This document shows, piece by piece, positions 8,734 through 17,784 of a stretch of DNA of 34,482 bases. Location of the stretch: NCBI GenBank assembly GCA_025054955.1, contig JANWZE010000009.1, positions 1 to 34,482 on the forward strand. Direction: 5' to 3'. The notes under the pieces were generated by a model that saw nothing but the letters and a program-made list of their open reading frames with translations, did not search any database and was not told the DNA's origin. The stretch comes from Blastocatellia bacterium. GTDB taxonomy: Bacteria > Acidobacteriota > Blastocatellia > HR10 > J050. The translations under genes and the position numbers were made by a program. Each line of letters begins with the position of its first letter. The first letter of the stretch is position 1.

Positions 8734-11073
8734 TCAAAACGTGAACCGCGTGCTCGCAAATGCGACGTAGAGCACACGCGAATTGAAAATATCCTTCAAT
8801 CCATTGCCAGGCACCAGCGCCGCCACGCCGCCTTTCAAGATAATGTTATTGTTCAGCAGCGGGCGATACTGCACGCCAATGCTGTAATCCGTGCCGATGA
8901 AACGCCGAATCGGCGCTTGATAGAGCAACTGCTCAATCGGCTCCGTGTGATGGAACCACAACAAATTCACATTGACCAGCGAGCGGAGCTTTGGCGTGAG
9001 CTCCAGATCGGTTCCCATATTGAACAAAAACAGGCCGGGATTGACGAAATTCGATTGCCCTTCCCCCTTGCTCGTGCGCAGGCTGGGAATCAAGCTATTG
9101 GGTTGAACCAGTCCGACGCCGGTGCCGGTCAGACGAAGGCCCTGACGATTCCAAAAACTAAATTCGCCGCCGGCAAACACCGGCTCGTCAAAGATGGTAT
9201 CAAACCCGCGCGCGCGACGATCTGTCGGCCGGTCATCGCCGGATGACCAGAAGAAGGAACTTTTCAATCGCAACCAATCGCGATCCACCGAGGCTTCAAC
9301 AGCGGCCATCTGCGCATTGACATCAACACGGCGATTGGCAATCGGATTGAAATCATCTTCGCCCAGCGCCTGATAGAAGGCATGCGTTAGATTCAACCGG
9401 CCAATGTGACCATCGCCGGCGATGCCCAGATAGACGATGTTCAAATTATGCGGCCTAAACCCGCCAATCGGCGCAGGCCGCTCAAGGAAATTGTTTCGAT
9501 TGAAGTGCAACCCGCCTTTGTCACGATGACCGGCGTGATCGTCGTTGTAATGAATGCTGCCCTGAATGGTATAGCCTTTGACAATGAAATCTTGCCGGTA
9601 CATGTTGAAGACGGCCACATTCTGATGACGCGATTGAAAGACGGTGTTGAGCTCGCTGTTGGTGTCTTTGTCTAGTTGCGTGAAATAGGCCAGGTTCCAT
9701 TGATAGAGATTGTTATGATTGTTGCCAAACAACCGATAGCCCATATTCTGCTCGCGAAAGATGAACCCACGAAAATCACTATTGAATTTCTGGATACCGA
9801 CGCGTAGCGAGGTGAAATCGAAATAGGGGCTTTTATCGCGTTTGAATAGGCCGCGAAAAAAACCAATCAAGCCAGGCGGCGAGTCAGCCAGCTTGATTTC
9901 GCCAAACAGTTCCTGCAATCCCACGTGGCCATCCAGCCGATTGGTCCCGCGACGAACGTCTATATTGACCACACCGTTTTCTCGCGTGTTCAGATAATTG
10001 ATGTTGAACACCGGCGTGATACGAAATACCCAATCCTGCGGCTTAAACGCCGTGCTGCCGCGAAACAACTCAAAGGTCAGTTCAAAATTTTGTCGCAGGA
10101 AAAACATCTCGCCGCGACCGAAGAAGTCTTCGCTGCCCGCTTCGGCGGCGCTCGGTGGGCTAGGAATGTAGAGCCGACGCGCCTCCGTCAGCGTTTCGCT
10201 CGAACCTGTCACAATCGCGAACACGTTTTGCCCGATGATCGGATAATCGCCTTTGAGCACATTCTGATTATATGGGTCATAGGGTCGGCCCCGATGGTAG
10301 GGCGCTTCGTAGCCGGTTTGCCGATCCCAATCGGGCCAGCCCAGCCGCCAGCGGTCGGCGACGCGATCGGTCTTCTGGCCGCGCCGAGGACGACTGCCCG
10401 AGCCTGTGTAACCAATGGGCGGATCAACCGGCGTGATAATTTCGCTTACGTCCAACGGGAGAACCGGCGTGGGCCGTGCCTCAGCAGGCCGTTCATCGGT
10501 TGCACGTCGAACATAGGAGGCTTCAGAGCCAGGCTCCTCAGTCACCACGAGCGAGCCGTCGCTTTCCGGCTTCAGCAGCGGCTGATAAGGCAATCGCTCG
10601 ATGCGCGCTGGCGGCAACGTTGCCGGTTTCATCTGCACACAGAGCGTCAGAACCTCTCCGGCAACAATCCGCAGATGCTGCTGGACTACGGACACAAACC
10701 CGCTTTTGTCGGCTTGGAGCTCATACTCACCCGGCGGCACATCAAGCACACGAAAAATGCCATCACCATCGGTCAACCGCAAAAATGTTTTGCCTGTGGT
10801 CAAATGCCTCAGTTTGATCGCAACGCCGGGAATCGGCGTTGTCGAAGGACCGGTCACCAATCCCTGCAAATCACCTGCTTGCGGTAGCGGCTGACGCGGA
10901 ATGCGCTGTACGGAGGACTCTCCCAACTCAATCGGCTCAATCCATTGCGCCAGGACAACTGGTTGACCGACGAAGCAAAATCCAATCAACCACCACGAAA
11001 CAATCGCCACCGTGATAGCGGCTCGGCAATCCCGGCATTGCTCAAGCCGACCTCTTGCGATTATTCGACTCAT
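8734..11073 (-). CDS. Outer-membrane beta-barrel protein with N-terminal carboxypeptidase-regulatory-like domain
   Basis: First gene of the minus-strand operon, about 779 residues. The ATG at 11073 is preceded by GGAG with a 5-nt spacer; a GTG four codons upstream has no such site. A signal sequence (hydrophobic core near residues 18-40, ending VLAQ) precedes a CarboxypepD_reg/Ig-like domain (about 60-145, with [18 protein letters not shown]). A proline-rich linker follows. From about 300 the sequence alternates polar and aromatic residues in long beta-strands and ends in FASTRFTF, the terminal phenylalanine recognised by outer-membrane barrel assembly. It lacks the clear plug domain and TonB box of a standard TonB-dependent receptor, so a porin-like barrel is as likely. 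Co-transcription with a decahaem cytochrome raises the possibility of a porin-cytochrome conduit, but the cytochrome's inner-membrane anchor argues for caution. Confidence 0.85.
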   Translation of the reverse strand: MSRIIARGRLEQCRDCRAAITVAIVSWWLIGFCFVGQPVVLAQWIEPIELGESSVQRIPRQPLPQAGDLQGLVTGPSTTPIPGVAIKLRHLTTGKTFLRLTDGDGIFRVLDVPPGEYELQADKSGFVSVVQQHLRIVAGEVLTLCVQMKPATLPPARIERLPYQPLLKPESDGSLVVTEEPGSEASYVRRATDERPAEARPTPVLPLDVSEIITPVDPPIGYTGSGSRPRRGQKTDRVADRWRLGWPDWDRQTGYEAPYHRGRPYDPYNQNVLKGDYPIIGQNVFAIVTGSSETLTEARRLYIPSPPSAAEAGSEDFFGRGEMFFLRQNFELTFELFRGSTAFKPQDWVFRITPVFNINYLNTRENGVVNIDVRRGTNRLDGHVGLQELFGEIKLADSPPGLIGFFRGLFKRDKSPYFDFTSLRVGIQKFNSDFRGFIFREQNMGYRLFGNNHNNLYQWNLAYFTQLDKDTNSELNTVFQSRHQNVAVFNMYRQDFIVKGYTIQGSIHYNDDHAGHRDKGGLHFNRNNFLERPAPIGGFRPHNLNIVYLGIAGDGHIGRLNLTHAFYQALGEDDFNPIANRRVDVNAQMAAVEASVDRDWLRLKSSFFWSSGDDRPTDRRARGFDTIFDEPVFAGGEFSFWNRQGLRLTGTGVGLVQPNSLIPSLRTSKGEGQSNFVNPGLFLFNMGTDLELTPKLRSLVNVNLLWFHHTEPIEQLLYQAPIRRFIGTDYSIGVQYRPLLNNNIILKGGVAALVPGNGLKDIFNSRVLYVAFASTRFTF

Positions 11074-11179
11074 ACCGCTCCGCACAGCAAGGCGGCATCA
11101 GAGTAACATAGCCTCCATCAACTATCAACCAATTTGATTGCTGGACAGCGTTGGCGCAGCATGATAATTTGATAACCCG

Positions 11180-12757
11180 ATGAAGCGAACGCTTTTCACA
11201 GCCAGCCTGGTGATCATTGCGCTGCTGTTGGCTGAAAAGAGTCGCCACGATGCCCAAACCGGTTCGCCGATATTGACCGCCAGCGATGTCCAGCAACTGA
11301 TCGGACGGGCTGCGCGGGCGCTGGCTGACCCAACGATGGTCATCGCCGTCACCGACCGGGCCGGGCGGATTCTTGGCGTGTTCCGCAAGCCGCAAGCGCC
11401 GCAGCTTGCGCTGGGCAATTTTGGCCGGATGGTCAACGCCAACGACCTGGCTGTCGCGCTGGCTCGCACAGGCGCGTTTTTCAGTAACGATCAAGCGCCG
11501 CTCTCATCACGCACAGTGCGCTTCATCAGCGGCATTCACTTCCCGCCGGGGATTGCGTTCACACCCAACGCTGCGCTCTACGGCATCGAGAACACCAATC
11601 GAGGCTGCCCCCTCGATCCAGAACTTGACACCCTCATTCCGCGCGCGCGGGCGCTGGACGGCGGTTTCGGCTTGGGCATCATCACCGGCAAGGCCGATCT
11701 GCTGGACACAATTCCCTACCCTGATGCGCTCAATCCGGGCGGCATACCGATCTTCAAACAGGGGCGGGTCGTCGGCGGCATCGGCGTGGTGCTCGGCGCG
11801 CGCGGCGAGCGCGTGACGCAAGCTGAACTGGTAGCATTCACGGCAGCGTGCCCGTTTATCGCCTCAGCTTTGCCGTTGCCGTCGCCTGGGGTCATTTTCC
11901 TTGACGGCATTCGACTGCCGTTTGCCGTCATCAATGGCCAAGAGCTGCCGCCAATTCCAAGCTCCTTTCAATGCCCAGCAGGGTCAACCGTTGACGTGAG
12001 CAACTTCCCGCAGCCTGGCGAAGGCTCATACGTGGTCATGCCGCGAGATGGCGGAATTGTGCCCGATGGCTGGCTGCTTGGACCACGAGACGGCCTAGGT
12101 CTAACGCGAGATGAAGTGCGCCGCATTATCCAGCAGGCGGTGGAACGCGCCGAACGCACGCGGGCGGCTATCCGGCTGCCAGCCGGCAGTCGCGCCCGAT
12201 TCGTCATCGCTGTGGGTGACGTGAGCGGAAGGATGCTCGGCGTCTTTCGCATGGCGGACGCTACTGTGTTCAGCATTGACGTAGCGGTGACCAAAGCGCG
12301 TAATGTCGTCTATTTCAGCAGCAGCTCTGTTGACCCACGTGATATGCCCGGCGTTCCACCCGGCACAGCCGTGACCAATCGGACCATCAGCTTTGGCGCG
12401 CAACCCTTATACCCACCGGGCATTGGTCCGGGTCGCGGTCCGTTTGATCCGACCGCCGCTGGCCCGTTCTTCGACCTCTATCAACGCGATACGAATTCGC
12501 TTTGCACGCAAGGCCATCAACCACCCAACGCCAGTCAGAGCGGCGTGGTCTTCTTTCCCGGCGCCGTCCCGCTTTACCGCGATGGCCAGCTCATTGGCGG
12601 CCTCGGCATCAGCGGCGATGGCGTTGAACAAGATGACTATGTGGCGGCAGCCGGCGCCGTAGGCTTTGAGCCTCCTGCGCAGATTCGCGCCGACAACGTG
12701 ATCGTGCGCGGCGTCCGATTGCCCTATCTGAAATTTCCACGCAATCCTGAAAGGTGA
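11180..12757 (+). CDS. Secreted heme-binding protein with two GlcG/HbpS-like (DUF336) domains
   Basis: A 525-residue protein with a signal peptide (hydrophobic residues 5-17). The first DUF336/GlcG-like domain (about 33-245) opens with DVQQLIGRAARALADPTMVI, then a VTDRAGRILGVFR strand and a late glycine-rich GRVVGGIGVVLG segment. The second (about 305-520) repeats the plan: DEVRRIIQQAVERAERTRAA, then VGDVSGRMLGVFRM, and GQLIGGLGISGDG. GlcG/HbpS proteins bind haem or small ligands, and HbpS acts as an extracellular haem and redox sensor. The gene is divergent from the barrel-cytochrome operon across a gap of about 105 bp and is followed after 4 bp by the phosphodiesterase gene. A role in haem handling or redox sensing for the nearby cytochromes is inference. 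The ribosome-binding site is weak. Confidence 0.85.
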   Translation: MKRTLFTASLVIIALLLAEKSRHDAQTGSPILTASDVQQLIGRAARALADPTMVIAVTDRAGRILGVFRKPQAPQLALGNFGRMVNANDLAVALARTGAFFSNDQAPLSSRTVRFISGIHFPPGIAFTPNAALYGIENTNRGCPLDPELDTLIPRARALDGGFGLGIITGKADLLDTIPYPDALNPGGIPIFKQGRVVGGIGVVLGARGERVTQAELVAFTAACPFIASALPLPSPGVIFLDGIRLPFAVINGQELPPIPSSFQCPAGSTVDVSNFPQPGEGSYVVMPRDGGIVPDGWLLGPRDGLGLTRDEVRRIIQQAVERAERTRAAIRLPAGSRARFVIAVGDVSGRMLGVFRMADATVFSIDVAVTKARNVVYFSSSSVDPRDMPGVPPGTAVTNRTISFGAQPLYPPGIGPGRGPFDPTAAGPFFDLYQRDTNSLCTQGHQPPNASQSGVVFFPGAVPLYRDGQLIGGLGISGDGVEQDDYVAAAGAVGFEPPAQIRADNVIVRGVRLPYLKFPRNPER

Positions 12758-12761
12758 AGCC

Positions 12762-13538
12762 ATGACGATGCAAGTCAAACTCCTGGCCAGTCATTGCGCA
12801 GACCCGGCTCATCTTCAGCCGCTGACCACATTTTTGGTTAACGACCAACTGGCCATTGACGCCGGCAGCCTCGGCATTGCGCTGCCGCTTGATCAACAAC
12901 GCCTCATCCGTCACGTCGTTATCACACACGCGCATAGCGATCACACAGGGGCGCTCCCGATTTTCATGGCCGAAGTCTTTCCCTTTTTGGATAGCCCGGT
13001 GGTCATTCACGCCATTGAGCATGCGATTCAGTCTCTCCAGCGACATATTTTCAATGACGCCATCTGGCCTGACTTTCATCAGATTGCGTTGATCAATGGC
13101 AAAGGCCCATCGTTGATCTATCACACGATCAGCCCCGGCATTCCGTTCGAGGTTCATGGATTGCGTATCACGCCGGTCGCTATGAATCACACGGTCCCGT
13201 GCGTCGGCCTCATCGTCGAGGACGGAGCGCATGCCGTCATCTTCACGTCTGACACGTATCACACGGATGAAATTTGGCAGCTCGCCAACCAACTGGAGAA
13301 CCTGCGAGCTATCTTCGTTGATGTCTCGTATCCCAACGAGCACGAGCAACTGGCGGCTGTCTCAAAGCACTTGACGCCGCAGTCGCTTGACGCAGAGTTG
13401 AATAAACTGACACGCCCAACCGATGTCTATGCCGTGCACCTGAAACCACAGTTTCGTCAACAAGTGATCGAGCAGTTGGCCCGATTGAACCGACCTCGCG
13501 TGTTCGTGGCCGAGATCAATCGCCAATACTCTTGGTGA
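12762..13538 (+). CDS. MBL-fold class II 3',5'-cyclic-nucleotide phosphodiesterase-like protein
   Basis: A 258-residue metallo-beta-lactamase-fold protein. The metal-binding signature HAHSDH lies near residues 64-69, followed by a late histidine (MNHTVPC, near 145), an aspartate (SDTYHTDE, near 165) and a histidine near 226 (VHLKPQF), as needed for a two-zinc centre. The order and spacing, with TFLVNDQLAIDAGSLG at the front, fit the class II cyclic-nucleotide phosphodiesterases (yeast PDE1 and Vibrio CpdP type) rather than RNase Z. It would hydrolyse cAMP or cGMP to the 5'-monophosphate in the cytoplasm; there is no signal peptide. AAGGTGA precedes the start, with ATGACGATG giving two possible initiators. 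A class III adenylate cyclase gene begins 17 bp after its stop, so maker and breaker are probably co-expressed. Confidence 0.85.
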   Translation: MTMQVKLLASHCADPAHLQPLTTFLVNDQLAIDAGSLGIALPLDQQRLIRHVVITHAHSDHTGALPIFMAEVFPFLDSPVVIHAIEHAIQSLQRHIFNDAIWPDFHQIALINGKGPSLIYHTISPGIPFEVHGLRITPVAMNHTVPCVGLIVEDGAHAVIFTSDTYHTDEIWQLANQLENLRAIFVDVSYPNEHEQLAAVSKHLTPQSLDAELNKLTRPTDVYAVHLKPQFRQQVIEQLARLNRPRVFVAEINRQYSW

Positions 13539-13555
13539 ACAAGTAAGGAGTGAGT

Positions 13556-15190
13556 ATGGCCAAGCTGAAAGTCACCCTCCCGGCTACCGGTCAAGCGTTT
13601 GATCTTCCGGTGAGTGACACTGAAGTCCGCATCGGGCGGCACCCGGATAACCATATCGTTGTTCAAGACAACCGCGCTTCACGGTTTCACGCGGTCATCA
13701 AGCGGGAAGCGAAGAGTTACATGGTTAAAGACTTGGGCAGCCAGAATGGGACAACAGTCAACGGGCAGGAGATTGCCCGCGATCAATGGGTTCCATTCAG
13801 CGCGGGTGATCGTGTCGTGCTGGCCAAAGGGGCGGCCATCATTGAGCTCGTTGAAGACGGCGACGTATCGCCTGCTTTGTCCTTCAGCGACATGCCGGTA
13901 TCCGGCGCGACAATCGTGCGTTCCTCCGATCAAATCATCGGTGAAGTAGCCGTCTCCGATGCAACGAAGCTGCTGGCGGGCGGGCCGCAGCAAATCCTGT
14001 CGGAACTGACGCGACTGAAAAAGCACATTGACAAACAGGCCGAGCGAATCAAATTGCTTTCACGACTCAGTCAAGCGCTCGGCTCGATCACCAACCTAGA
14101 CCAAATCTACGAGCGCTCGGTTGATCTGCTCTTTCACTTCACGCCGGCTGATCGTTGCCTCATTCTGCTGCGCGCGCCGGAGAGCGATGAACTTCAGTTG
14201 GTCTATTCGCGCTATCGCCCAGATCGAATCGGGATACAAGCGATTCCGGTCAGCCGCACCATCACAACGCGCACGTTTCAGGAGCAACAATCGGTGCTCT
14301 GGTCACAGGTGGCAGCCGATTCAAAAGCGCCCGGCACGTTGGTCAAGCATGGCATTCATTCGGTCATGTGCGCTCCGCTGATCGGTCGCCACCAGCTTTT
14401 AGGCGTGATCTATGCCGACCGACAGTCTCCCACTGATGTCTTCGAGGTGGACGATCTGGAGCTTCTCAACACTGTCTCAGGACCGACGGCGATTGCCATT
14501 GACAATGCGCTCGCCTTTGAGCAACTGCGTCGAGAAGAGATCGCCCGTGCTGCGTACAATCGCTTCCTGCCACCCCATCTGGTGAACAAACTACTGGCCA
14601 ACCCCGAAGCTATCCATTTAGGCGGTGTCAATCAGGTTGTCACCATTCTTTTCTCCGACGTCCGCGGATTCACCTCACTGGCCGAGCAGGCTGATCCACA
14701 AAAGGTGGTGAGCGCGTTAAACGACTACTTCTCCGAGATGACGGAAATCATCTTTCAAAACAACGGCACGCTCGACAAATTTATCGGCGATGGATTGATG
14801 GCGCTGTTTGGCGCACCTGAGTCCTCGCCTGACGATCCCACCAATGCCGTTCGCACCGCCATCCAGATGCAGCGGCGCATGGTTTCTCTCAGCCATGAAT
14901 TAACCCGATATGGCTTCCCACCGATCAATATCGGCATCGGGATTAACACCGGTGAAGTCACCGTCGGATATATCGGCTCGGAGCGCCGCATGGACTACAC
15001 GGCCATCGGCGACGCAGTGAACCTCACAGCCAGACTGGAGAGCAAAGCCGCGCCCGGCCAAATCTTGATCAGCCAGGCGACCGCAGCACTGATTCAAGGA
15101 ACCTTCCCACTGCGTTCGCTCGGCCCACTACAGGTCAAAGGCAAAATGAATCTGGTAGAGACCTACGAAGTCCTCTGGCAAGAAATCTGA
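13556..15190 (+). CDS. FHA-GAF-adenylate cyclase (class III, predicted IIIb)
   Basis: A 544-residue cytoplasmic protein. The ATG at 13556 is set by AAGGAG (13545-13550) with a 5-nt spacer; the GTG at 13550 overlaps that site. An FHA domain (residues 23-75: RIGRHP, SRFH, NGTTVNG) should bind a phosphothreonine peptide. A coiled linker and a GAF domain (about 165-325) follow, then the catalytic domain (about 350-540). The two metal-binding aspartates are in FSDVRGF and FIGDGLMA. The adenine-selecting lysine is present (TLDKFIGDG), and threonine occupies the second base-selecting position (DYTAIGD), as in class IIIb adenylate cyclases; guanylate cyclases carry Glu and Cys there. The NLTARLE helix supplies the transition-state Asn and Arg. 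It probably makes cAMP in response to a phosphorylated partner and a GAF ligand. Confidence 0.93.
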   Translation: MAKLKVTLPATGQAFDLPVSDTEVRIGRHPDNHIVVQDNRASRFHAVIKREAKSYMVKDLGSQNGTTVNGQEIARDQWVPFSAGDRVVLAKGAAIIELVEDGDVSPALSFSDMPVSGATIVRSSDQIIGEVAVSDATKLLAGGPQQILSELTRLKKHIDKQAERIKLLSRLSQALGSITNLDQIYERSVDLLFHFTPADRCLILLRAPESDELQLVYSRYRPDRIGIQAIPVSRTITTRTFQEQQSVLWSQVAADSKAPGTLVKHGIHSVMCAPLIGRHQLLGVIYADRQSPTDVFEVDDLELLNTVSGPTAIAIDNALAFEQLRREEIARAAYNRFLPPHLVNKLLANPEAIHLGGVNQVVTILFSDVRGFTSLAEQADPQKVVSALNDYFSEMTEIIFQNNGTLDKFIGDGLMALFGAPESSPDDPTNAVRTAIQMQRRMVSLSHELTRYGFPPINIGIGINTGEVTVGYIGSERRMDYTAIGDAVNLTARLESKAAPGQILISQATAALIQGTFPLRSLGPLQVKGKMNLVETYEVLWQEI

Positions 15191-15256
15191 GGTAACAGTG
15201 CCGGCTGCTCCATCGCCGGCTGACGCTTGAGAGCGCCGAGGCGCTACCTCTGCTCA

Positions 15257-15287
15257 TCATCGGCGGAATCATCACCGAGCCGGCAAC
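15257..15287. repeat. Partial duplicate of the 3' end of the DUF4920 gene
   Basis: These 31 bases match 15331-15360, the last codons and stop of the DUF4920 gene, with one inserted A and one substitution. The copy lies in the convergent gap between the cyclase stop and the DUF4920 stop. A small hairpin (AGCGCC at 15232-15237, GGCGCT at 15240-15245) precedes it. There is no T-tract, so I do not call a terminator. Confidence 0.6.
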
Positions 15288-15330
15288 GTTTCGCGCTCCG
15301 CAACAGGCAGAGCCGCCGCCGTGCTCACCG

Positions 15331-15840
15331 TCATCGGCGGATCATCACCGAGCTGGCAACCATCGTGAAACCTTTTTGATCGCCGACAATCTTCTCAATC
15401 TCTTCCTTGCTCTTGCCGGCATCTTCAGCATAGTGACGCGCCTGCGCCTCTGAGATCGTCGTCTCCGAGACTTGGCCTTCGACAATCACCATTCTTCCGG
15501 CGCTGTTTTTGGGAACGAAGAATCCATAATCTTTGAACGTGACTCGTACTGTGTGCTCGCCATCCACGAGCACCATCCAACATCCCTTCATCTGGCACAC
15601 TTCGGCAATCTTGGCTTCAATGCGAATCGGCTTGTTCAGGTTAGCTGGTTGTAACGCCTCAGCCAGCGTCAGCGGCTTGCTGTCAAGCTGAGGCTTTGCA
15701 CCGTAAATTTGATAACGAGCATCAGCTTGATGTTTCCGCTGGGCTGTCACCAACTGATGAGACACACTGCCAATCAGTAAGAGTATAATGGCTACGAGCC
15801 TCACCGCGAGCGCCGATCTATGGTGCGTGTCTATCTTCAT
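15331..15840 (-). CDS. DUF4920 domain-containing exported protein
   Basis: About 169 residues from the ATG at 15840, which has an excellent AAGGAGGC site 5-8 nt upstream; the longer frame back to 15948 has no such support. An N-terminal hydrophobic signal segment (residues about 9-28) indicates export. The body has the DUF4920 hallmarks: YQIYGAKP, then AEVCQMKGCWMVLVDG with two cysteines near 89 and 94, then VRVTFKDYGFFVPKNSAGR and a VEGQV strand. The family has an OB-like fold, and the CxxKGCW segment has been proposed as metal- or redox-binding, but no function is established. It stands alone, converging with the cyclase gene. Confidence 0.85.
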   Translation of the reverse strand: MKIDTHHRSALAVRLVAIILLLIGSVSHQLVTAQRKHQADARYQIYGAKPQLDSKPLTLAEALQPANLNKPIRIEAKIAEVCQMKGCWMVLVDGEHTVRVTFKDYGFFVPKNSAGRMVIVEGQVSETTISEAQARHYAEDAGKSKEEIEKIVGDQKGFTMVASSVMIRR

Positions 15841-16418
15841 AAATGCCTCCTTGAATTTATTCAGCGCATGATATTGACACCGTCTCCGGCAAAAGCGCAA
15901 GGGCCGCCGCTGGCCGTTGTTAACGCTTGCAAAATATGCTTGCTCCACAAGCGGACGCGACCGCCAAGCCAGCGTCAGAACGAATCAACAAACGAAAAAT
16001 GGAAACGGGCCTGGGGATTTTGGAATTGTCACATGTTCACAGGAACCCAGGCCCATGCGTGTTGTGGATAATCAATTAAACATCACCGATTGTGCCACAA
16101 GCGCCTGCCGGCGCGTATTGGTAAAAACACCTACTTCTTTCAGGGATGTTACCTACTGCTCATGTCTCCTTCGCCAGCGTGCGCGAGCGCATTCAACCCG
16201 CTTGTGCAAAGCCAGCAGATTGCTGAACGAATCTGGTCGCTTCTGCCTGCTGCCGTCAGGTGACTGAGCTCGTCACCATGAGCCAGCCCATTCGGTGCTA
16301 CTGATAAGAAGCTCGATTCGTTCCACCGCACTCAATTCAGCAATGCGTAGCCTATCAATTATGAACTCGCACCAAAGAGCTGTGTGTAGGAATTGTGTGA
16401 TTCGCTGCCGCCGACTTT
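15841..16418. other. Intergenic region with one long-range inverted repeat
   Basis: No gene is supported between the DUF4920 start and the stop of the TIGR00725 gene. The part next to 15840 must hold the DUF4920 promoter, but no hexamer pair is convincing. The only clear structure is an inverted repeat at 16007-16054. Short open frames across the rest show no domain and no ribosome-binding site. Confidence 0.6.
16007..16054. repeat. Inverted repeat, 9-bp arms
   Basis: GGGCCTGGG (16007-16015) and CCCAGGCCC (16046-16054) are perfectly complementary, with a 30-nt loop. On the minus strand this lies about 165 nt upstream of the DUF4920 start and about 365 nt past the TIGR00725 stop. It could be a leader structure or a late terminator, and no T-tract settles which. 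Confidence 0.5.
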
Positions 16419-16919
16419 TTACGATTTTGCTAATTGCAGAGCCAGCGTCACGGCCTCAGCCGGCGTCTCCGCCCGATGAACGTTGGCCATCGAGACAGGC
16501 GGCTCAATCTCAAATCTCCAGGAATGAAGCAGCACAACCGGCTTGCCGATTTTCAATGCCAGCGCAATTTCCGAGAGCGTCCCAAATCCGCCTCCGACGG
16601 CAATGATCACATCGGATGAGCTTGCATTGATGGCGTTGCGCGCGTCGGACATGCCGGTGAAAATCGCCACATCAATGAACGGGTTCGGCGGTGATTCCCG
16701 CTCGTTGCTCCCCGGCATGATGCCGATGGTGAGGCCGCCTTCAGATTTGGCTCCCTGAGCCGCCGCTTCCATCACACCGGTCCCGCCCCCGCACAACAGC
16801 ACAGCCCCGCTGCGTGCAATCAATTGGCCAACCTCTACCGCTTCACGATAGGTCTTTTCATCGCACTGAGCCGCGCCCATCACGCCGATGACAAGTTGAC
16901 GATGCCGCTGCTGGTTCAT
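16419..16919 (-). CDS. TIGR00725 family (LOG/SLOG-like) protein
   Basis: A 166-residue Rossmann-like protein. It shows IGVMGAA near residue 11, the nucleotide-binding loop CGGGTGVMEAAAQGA at 43-57, and AVGGGFGTLSEIALAL near 107-122, which replaces the PGGxGTxxE of cytokinin-activating LOG enzymes. These features and the short length fit TIGR00725, whose physiological role is unsettled; related LOG proteins release nucleobases from nucleotides. It starts 19 bp after the SDR gene, with only a weak ribosome-binding site, so it is probably translated as the second gene of a two-gene operon. Confidence 0.85.
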   Translation of the reverse strand: MNQQRHRQLVIGVMGAAQCDEKTYREAVEVGQLIARSGAVLLCGGGTGVMEAAAQGAKSEGGLTIGIMPGSNERESPPNPFIDVAIFTGMSDARNAINASSSDVIIAVGGGFGTLSEIALALKIGKPVVLLHSWRFEIEPPVSMANVHRAETPAEAVTLALQLAKS

Positions 16920-16938
16920 AGGACTTTGCTCAAACAGC

Positions 16939-17784
16939 TCATGACGAACGCGCTCTGGCCGCGCCGACGCGATCGGTCTGTGCCGCGCGGTTTCGAGCTT
17001 TCTCCATCATCTTGCGGATGCCCCAATCAACAGCCCGCGGCGCAAGCGCATTGAGCACGGCCAGGAGCCGCGCTGGCTTGTAGGTCATGATCTCCGGTCG
17101 AGGCCGCCGTGCCACCTCAACGATTGCCTGCGCCACACGTTCAGCCGATTGCACCGGGCCGATCGGCCTGCTACGTTGCGGCAACTTCGTCTCAGCCACA
17201 TCGAAGAACTCCGTTGCTGTGCCCGCCGGACACACCACACTGACGTTGATGCCGGTGCCGACCAGCTCCAAGCGCAATGATTCGGAAAACGCAATCATCG
17301 CTGATTTGGTCGCGCAGTAGGCGCCGGAAAACGGAAGCCCACGTCGCCCCACGACAGATGATACGTTGATGATGTGACCTCGACGTTGCCGCTGCATAAT
17401 CGGTAGCACAGCCTTCGTCGCGTAAAACGCTCCCATGAAGTTCACCTGCATGATGCGACTGAGAGCCTCCGTTGTAGTTTCTTCAACTGCGGCAAACAGG
17501 CCGTAGCCAGCGTTGTTCACCAAAATGTCAATGCGCCCGAAGCGGGCGATCGCTTCTTCGATCATAATGCCGACGGTGCGCTCAACGGCCACATCGGTCG
17601 GGACGACTAATGATCCAACGCCCATGGCTTCGATTGCTGCCGCTACCTCGCGTAGTCTCTCTTCACGCCGCGCGGCCAGAACCAGTTGAACCCCTTCACG
17701 CGCAAACGCCAGCGCCGTTGCCCGACCTATGCCGCTGGAAGCGCCGGTGATGATCGCCACCTGTCCTTGTAGCTTTCGCGCCAT
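16939..17784 (-). CDS. SDR family NAD(P)-dependent oxidoreductase
   Basis: A 281-residue classical short-chain dehydrogenase/reductase. The ATG at 17784 is chosen because GGAGAGG lies just upstream and the protein then opens with MARKLQGQVAIITGASSGIG; 30 extra upstream codons have no such support. It has the cofactor loop TGASSGIG (13-20), an arginine pair after beta-2 (AARRE, 38-42) that favours NADP(H), NNAG (90-93), the catalytic serine region VSS (141-143), and YCATK (Y156, K160). A positively charged helical tail (about 245-281) is longer than in minimal SDRs and resembles members that act on lipid or ketone substrates at membranes. The substrate cannot be assigned. The TIGR00725 gene follows by 19 bp. 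Confidence 0.9.
   Translation of the reverse strand: MARKLQGQVAIITGASSGIGRATALAFAREGVQLVLAARREERLREVAAAIEAMGVGSLVVPTDVAVERTVGIMIEEAIARFGRIDILVNNAGYGLFAAVEETTTEALSRIMQVNFMGAFYATKAVLPIMQRQRRGHIINVSSVVGRRGLPFSGAYCATKSAMIAFSESLRLELVGTGINVSVVCPAGTATEFFDVAETKLPQRSRPIGPVQSAERVAQAIVEVARRPRPEIMTYKPARLLAVLNALAPRAVDWGIRKMMEKARNRAAQTDRVGAARARSS

Noticed and set aside
8717-8737. Upstream TTG start for the decahaem cytochrome
   Set aside because: The ATG at 8716 has AGGGAG at ideal spacing, and the TTG lies before that site.
9925-10887. Long open frame (320 codons) antisense to the barrel gene
   Set aside because: The barrel protein on the other strand has signal peptide, domain and C-terminal signature; the antisense frame is basic, low in hydrophobic pattern and has no recognisable domain.
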